Made by a program: the position numbers and the translations under genes
Shown: positions 23,917 to 26,016 of the stretch, one piece after another
How the letters are laid out: each line of letters opens with the position of its first letter
Position numbering within the stretch: the stretch's first letter is position 1
The notes under the pieces: generated by a model
Told to the model about the DNA's origin: nothing
Seen by the model: the letters and a program-made list of their open reading frames with translations, nothing else
Database searches by the model: none
IMG/VR virus record: IMGVR_UViG_3300020439_000068
Span: 1-26,016 of that record
DNA: 26,016 nucleotides
Source of the DNA: a virus
Strand: one strand, 5' to 3'

Positions 23917-24171
23917 TTAAGAATCGTCAGAATCTTTTGGTTCTTCTTCTGACGGAACATCACCATTAACGATCTCAACGATTCGGTTAGAGAAAAAGTT
24001 AATCCCTGCCTGAACTTCTTCTAAGTCCAATGTAAGATTTACTTTCTTCTGATTCAATCGTTGCAGTCTACCGAAGATACCTTGACCTTCTTCAGGTAAG
24101 TCCTCTACGTTAATCTGTACATCATCAATAGTAATAAAAGGTTTTTCATCATTCATAACTTGGTCATTCAT
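23917..24171 (-). CDS. Small acidic protein, DUF6447-like (84 aa)
   Basis: GAGGAG lies about 8 bases before the ATG. The pattern (TIDDVQINVEDLPEEGQGIF, then a helical Leu-rich stretch and QAGINFFSNRIVEIV, then an acidic Ser tail) resembles DUF6447, a small two-part fold (beta strands then helices) frequent in marine phages and cyanobacteria. Function is unknown. It lies 2 bases after ssb and just before the terminator, so ssb and this gene would be made in excess over the replisome enzymes. The family match is from memory of the pattern. Confidence 0.6.
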   Translation of the reverse strand: MNDQVMNDEKPFITIDDVQINVEDLPEEGQGIFGRLQRLNQKKVNLTLDLEEVQAGINFFSNRIVEIVNGDVPSEEEPKDSDDS

Positions 24172-24173
24172 AA

Positions 24174-24590
24174 TTAAAACTCCTCACCATCGGTGAAAAA
24201 CTCATCACCATCACCGTTCTTGTAAGGCACAAGATCAATCACTTGTACAGCTTGTAAATCCAATCCGGTGTAAGGACCATACTTACCTTCACCACTGTAC
24301 TCGTTATATTGAACACGTACCTTCGAGCCATTACCGACAGCAAGATTAACTTCTTGCTTATCGTTGTCAAGTAATCTAGGTGCAGGTCTAATCATTCCAT
24401 TAGGACCATTCACTTTCCTCTTGATCACGACAGCAGGACCTTCATCGTGCTGTTTTATTTTATGACCCCTAGATGCAAAGTCGTCTGCAACATCTTGCTC
24501 TACAATAAGATCAAGAGTATAGACTGGCTCAAACTTTGTGTTTGGAGTCGTGATGCTTGCCCATTTGGCAATGCCATTTAATATAGCCAT
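24174..24590 (-). CDS. Single-stranded DNA-binding protein, T7 gp2.5-like (138 aa)
   Basis: AGGAGG lies 8 bases before the ATG. The protein begins AILNGIAKWASITTPNTKFE, typical of phage gp2.5-type OB-fold proteins. It has mixed beta sequence through about residue 120 (TLDLIVEQDVAD; SKVRVQYNEYSG; LDLQAVQVIDLV). It ends in an acidic tail with terminal Phe (DEFFTDGEEF). In T7 gp2.5 the acidic tail with terminal Phe binds polymerase and primase-helicase. The protein is shorter than T7 gp2.5 (232 aa). It is the first gene of the replication block, and its position before primase-helicase agrees with T7 order. Confidence 0.85.
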   Translation of the reverse strand: MAILNGIAKWASITTPNTKFEPVYTLDLIVEQDVADDFASRGHKIKQHDEGPAVVIKRKVNGPNGMIRPAPRLLDNDKQEVNLAVGNGSKVRVQYNEYSGEGKYGPYTGLDLQAVQVIDLVPYKNGDGDEFFTDGEEF

Positions 24591-24740
24591 ATAATTTACC
24601 TCCTTTTATTGCTAATTAAATTCTTTAAAAACTGTGAGAGTTTTGAGCGAACTACTCCCGAAGTCCCATTATATCGAACCAACTTTCTTTTATTGGAGAT
24701 AGAGGGCTTTATACATTGGTTACTCATTGTGTTTGTACCC
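24591..24740 (-). other. Intergenic leader upstream of ssb
   Basis: This is the longest clearly non-coding gap in the right arm. On the minus strand it holds a TATAAT box (in CGATATAATGG, no good -35), several small inverted repeats (GAGT-AGTTC-GCTC; AAAACT-CTCAC-AGTTTT; a distant AACCAA/TTGGTT pair) and the AGGAGG of ssb. No tRNA or known riboswitch is recognisable. It is likely a promoter region and 5' leader. Confidence 0.4.
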
Positions 24741-24769
24741 ATTCTACCATGTTTAATTTTCGTATGCAA
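24741..24769 (-). promoter_or_regulatory. Candidate sigma-70-type promoter for the replication genes
   Basis: On the minus strand, TTGCAT (24769-24764) is followed after 17 bases by TAGAAT (24746-24741), which is preceded by TGG, an extended -10. It overlaps the end of the upstream small gene and would start transcription about 140 bases before ssb. The -35 matches only partly and AT-rich sequence gives such hits by chance. Confidence 0.35.
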
Positions 24770-24959
24770 GTAATTTTTCTAAAAAGTTTTGCATACCTGA
24801 TTGTTCATTTGCATCTATGTACACATGAAAGCTATCAGATGTAGGCATATAATGTACCATATGTCCATCCTTGTTCTCGTATATTTCTTTGTAGTTATCT
24901 GTGCAAAAGTTATTCCACTCTTCGTACTCAGATTTTGTAAGCCTATAAAACTCTCTCAT
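24753..24959 (-). CDS. Small hypothetical protein (68 aa)
   Basis: AAGGAG lies about 5 bases before the ATG. The product is acidic and rich in aromatic residues (REFYRLTKSEYEEWNNFCTD; HMVHYMPTSDSFHVYID), with a helical C-terminus (MQNFLEKLLAYEN). It has no membrane segment. It overlaps the preceding small gene by 17 bp. No known family; position in the early region upstream of ssb suggests a host-takeover or regulatory role, which is only an inference. Confidence 0.6.
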   Translation of the reverse strand: MREFYRLTKSEYEEWNNFCTDNYKEIYENKDGHMVHYMPTSDSFHVYIDANEQSGMQNFLEKLLAYEN

Positions 24960-25128
24960 TTCTACTCCTTATTTTTTTTAAGCCTTTCAAGAACTTTCTT
25001 TTCTTGTAAACCTCTAATGTACCATCTGCGTAGTGAACTGTCAATACTCCATGATTAGCATGGAGAGCAGTTATTCTATCATGTTCCTGCTGTTGTTCAT
25101 ACAACTTACGAACATCATACTCTGTCAT
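24943..25128 (-). CDS. Small basic hypothetical protein (61 aa)
   Basis: The open frame extends further upstream, but that part overlaps the neighbouring gene for over 100 bases. The ATG at 25128, with GGTGG a few bases upstream, leaves only a 14-bp overlap and is the likely start. The product has a helical N-terminus (MTEYDVRKLYEQQQEHDRIT), a beta-hairpin-like centre (GVLTVHYADGTLEVYKKRKF) and a very basic end (KGLKKIRSRNERVL). Basic charge would suit nucleic-acid binding, but no family is recognised. Confidence 0.55.
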   Translation of the reverse strand: MTEYDVRKLYEQQQEHDRITALHANHGVLTVHYADGTLEVYKKRKFLKGLKKIRSRNERVL

Positions 25129-25609
25129 GTGACCACCATTTAGGTTTAGCTCTACCTTTCTCCCACTTAGCGTAATGCTTTTCATTGACCACATAAGTTC
25201 TGTAAGCAACGATAGGGTCCGGATGTTTGTATTCATCAGGCATAGCTTGTGCAAGCTTAGTCATTTTACCTTGTGTTATATTGTCAGGGCATTTAGCTAA
25301 TGCTTTGTGTAACTTGACATAGCTTGCGTGTTGCTTACCATACCTATATGTGTACTCAAAGGCTAGAGCAAGGAAGTGTTGATATAACCACTCGTAGTTA
25401 CCACTAGCTTCTCTAGCCCATATAGTACATGGGTGATTCCAATATGCTCGTTTATATAAACCATTAGCATCAGCATACTCGTCACCATCAAGCTCTCTAT
25501 GAGCTGTGCATAACATCTGTGCTGTTTCCAATGGCATCTTCACTAGCATCTTATCAGGTTGATCTTCTGCTGATTTGATCGGACATTCATTAAAATAAAA
25601 TATGTTCAT
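25115..25609 (-). CDS. Conserved marine-phage protein of unknown function (164 aa)
   Basis: It starts MNIFYFNECPIKSAEDQ and continues KMLVKMPLETAQMLCTAHREL (about residues 20-40), then WNHPCTIWARE and YEWLYQHFLALAFEYTYRYG. I recall this pattern (start MNIFYLD, then VKM-x-LE-x-AQLL-x-TAH, then NHP-x2-W-R) from many marine phages, always unnamed. The N-terminal text recalls pyrimidine-dimer glycosylases, but I do not see enough to assign that activity. The protein is predicted soluble and helical. Its ATG overlaps the stop of the upstream gene (ATGA). Confidence 0.7.
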   Translation of the reverse strand: MNIFYFNECPIKSAEDQPDKMLVKMPLETAQMLCTAHRELDGDEYADANGLYKRAYWNHPCTIWAREASGNYEWLYQHFLALAFEYTYRYGKQHASYVKLHKALAKCPDNITQGKMTKLAQAMPDEYKHPDPIVAYRTYVVNEKHYAKWEKGRAKPKWWSHDRV

Positions 25610-25956
25610 AGTTCTGTTGTTGGTTTAACTGTATAGACTAACGGTTCCATCCCATCTGCTATCGGCTCAAGATAATCTCTAACCTCATCATCTGTGGGAT
25701 ATCCATACATATTAACTTCGACAAAGACTTTGTATGGTAATACTACTCCTTCCCAATCTTCTACTTTGTCAAATGAAAACTTTCTGTATTCTGTTTGGTC
25801 ATTCTCTCCTGCAAATGTTCCTTCAAAACCATAAAAGTCTCCATAAAAACCAGTCGGAGTTATTATTCTTTCACGTTCCATGTAAGTAAATTTTACAGGT
25901 CTCTTTCTTCTAATAGCTTCAATAACATCTAGTGTTGCTTGTGATACATCAATCAT
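25606..25956 (-). CDS. WYL-like small protein (116 aa)
   Basis: AAGGAGGAG lies just before the ATG. Residues about 10-70 follow the layout of a WYL domain: a helix (TLDVIEAIRRKRPVKFTYM), then RIITPTGFYGDFYGFEGT, then EYRKFSFDKVEDWEG. In WYL regulators this SH3-like fold senses ligands or nucleic acid. Here there is no helix-turn-helix in front and the protein is short. The C-terminal 45 residues are acidic. It could be a stand-alone sensor or a modulator of host defence or transcription; the family call is tentative. Confidence 0.55.
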   Translation of the reverse strand: MIDVSQATLDVIEAIRRKRPVKFTYMERERIITPTGFYGDFYGFEGTFAGENDQTEYRKFSFDKVEDWEGVVLPYKVFVEVNMYGYPTDDEVRDYLEPIADGMEPLVYTVKPTTEL

Positions 25957-26015
25957 TTCTCCTCCTTTATATAACTATAAGTTTCACTATTCCATTTAAG
26001 TCCTAACAATTCTGT
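25953..26015 (-). CDS. C-terminal end of a minus-strand gene that runs off the right edge (partial)
   Basis: From the window edge a minus-strand frame gives 20 residues (LGLKWNSETYSYIKEEK at the end) and stops at a TGA overlapping the ATG of the WYL-like gene (ATGA). The overlap type is the same as at several other junctions in this arm. It is too short for any functional statement. Confidence 0.45.
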   Translation of the reverse strand, partial: TELLGLKWNSETYSYIKEEK

Positions 26016-26016
26016 T

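Noticed and set aside
24600-24700. tRNA gene, suggested by GGTTCGA on the minus strand
   Set aside because: The five bases on each side do not form a T-arm and no acceptor or anticodon stem can be drawn.

Overview
The window is an AT-rich fragment of a lytic, T7-like (podovirus-type) bacteriophage genome, densely packed with short or overlapping intergenic junctions. Gene content and style point to a marine phage: class I ribonucleotide reductase, T7-type replisome genes, very long low-complexity virion proteins, a conserved GG-x-V-x-NVPN motif and a GTA-type three-helix holin. The AT bias would fit an AT-rich marine host such as a SAR11-type alphaproteobacterium, but that is inference. No terminase, portal, capsid, tail-tube, integrase or RNA polymerase gene lies inside, so this is part of a larger genome.

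Left arm (1-15213, + strand, late genes). It opens with the tail of a coiled-coil gene and three small proteins, two of them membrane-anchored. Five large structural genes follow (850, 341, 206, 573 and 1324 aa). By order and size the last ones look like internal virion / DNA-ejection proteins; the 1324-aa product is close to the length of T7 gp16. Then comes a lysis cassette: a GH24 T4-type lysozyme with a complete E-D-T triad, a 49-aa protein, a three-segment holin and two tiny ORFs. The arm ends with two overlapping genes for exported proteins. One carries a long Thr-Asn repeat. The other has a nidogen-like domain, Cys repeats and a very acidic stretch. This pair is the least explained part of the window.

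Right arm (15210-26016, - strand, early/replication genes, read from high to low coordinates). Small early proteins, one WYL-like, are followed by an intergenic leader with a candidate promoter. Next come a gp2.5-like ssDNA-binding protein, a small DUF6447-like protein and a strong intrinsic terminator with a UUCG loop. After the terminator lie primase-helicase, family A DNA polymerase, an Hjc-like PD-(D/E)XK endonuclease, a Cas4/RecB-like PD-(D/E)XK exonuclease with a Cys cluster, a DUF3310 protein, NrdA, two small ORFs, NrdB and two small proteins. The order ssb - primase/helicase - polymerase - exonuclease follows T7 genes 2.5-4-5-6. Together these genes would degrade or recycle DNA, make dNTPs and copy the phage genome.

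The two arms converge and their terminal stop codons overlap at 15210-15213, with no visible terminator between them. Seven likely genes are shorter than about 60 codons or run off an edge; they are supported by start/stop overlaps, ribosome-binding sites or tight packing.
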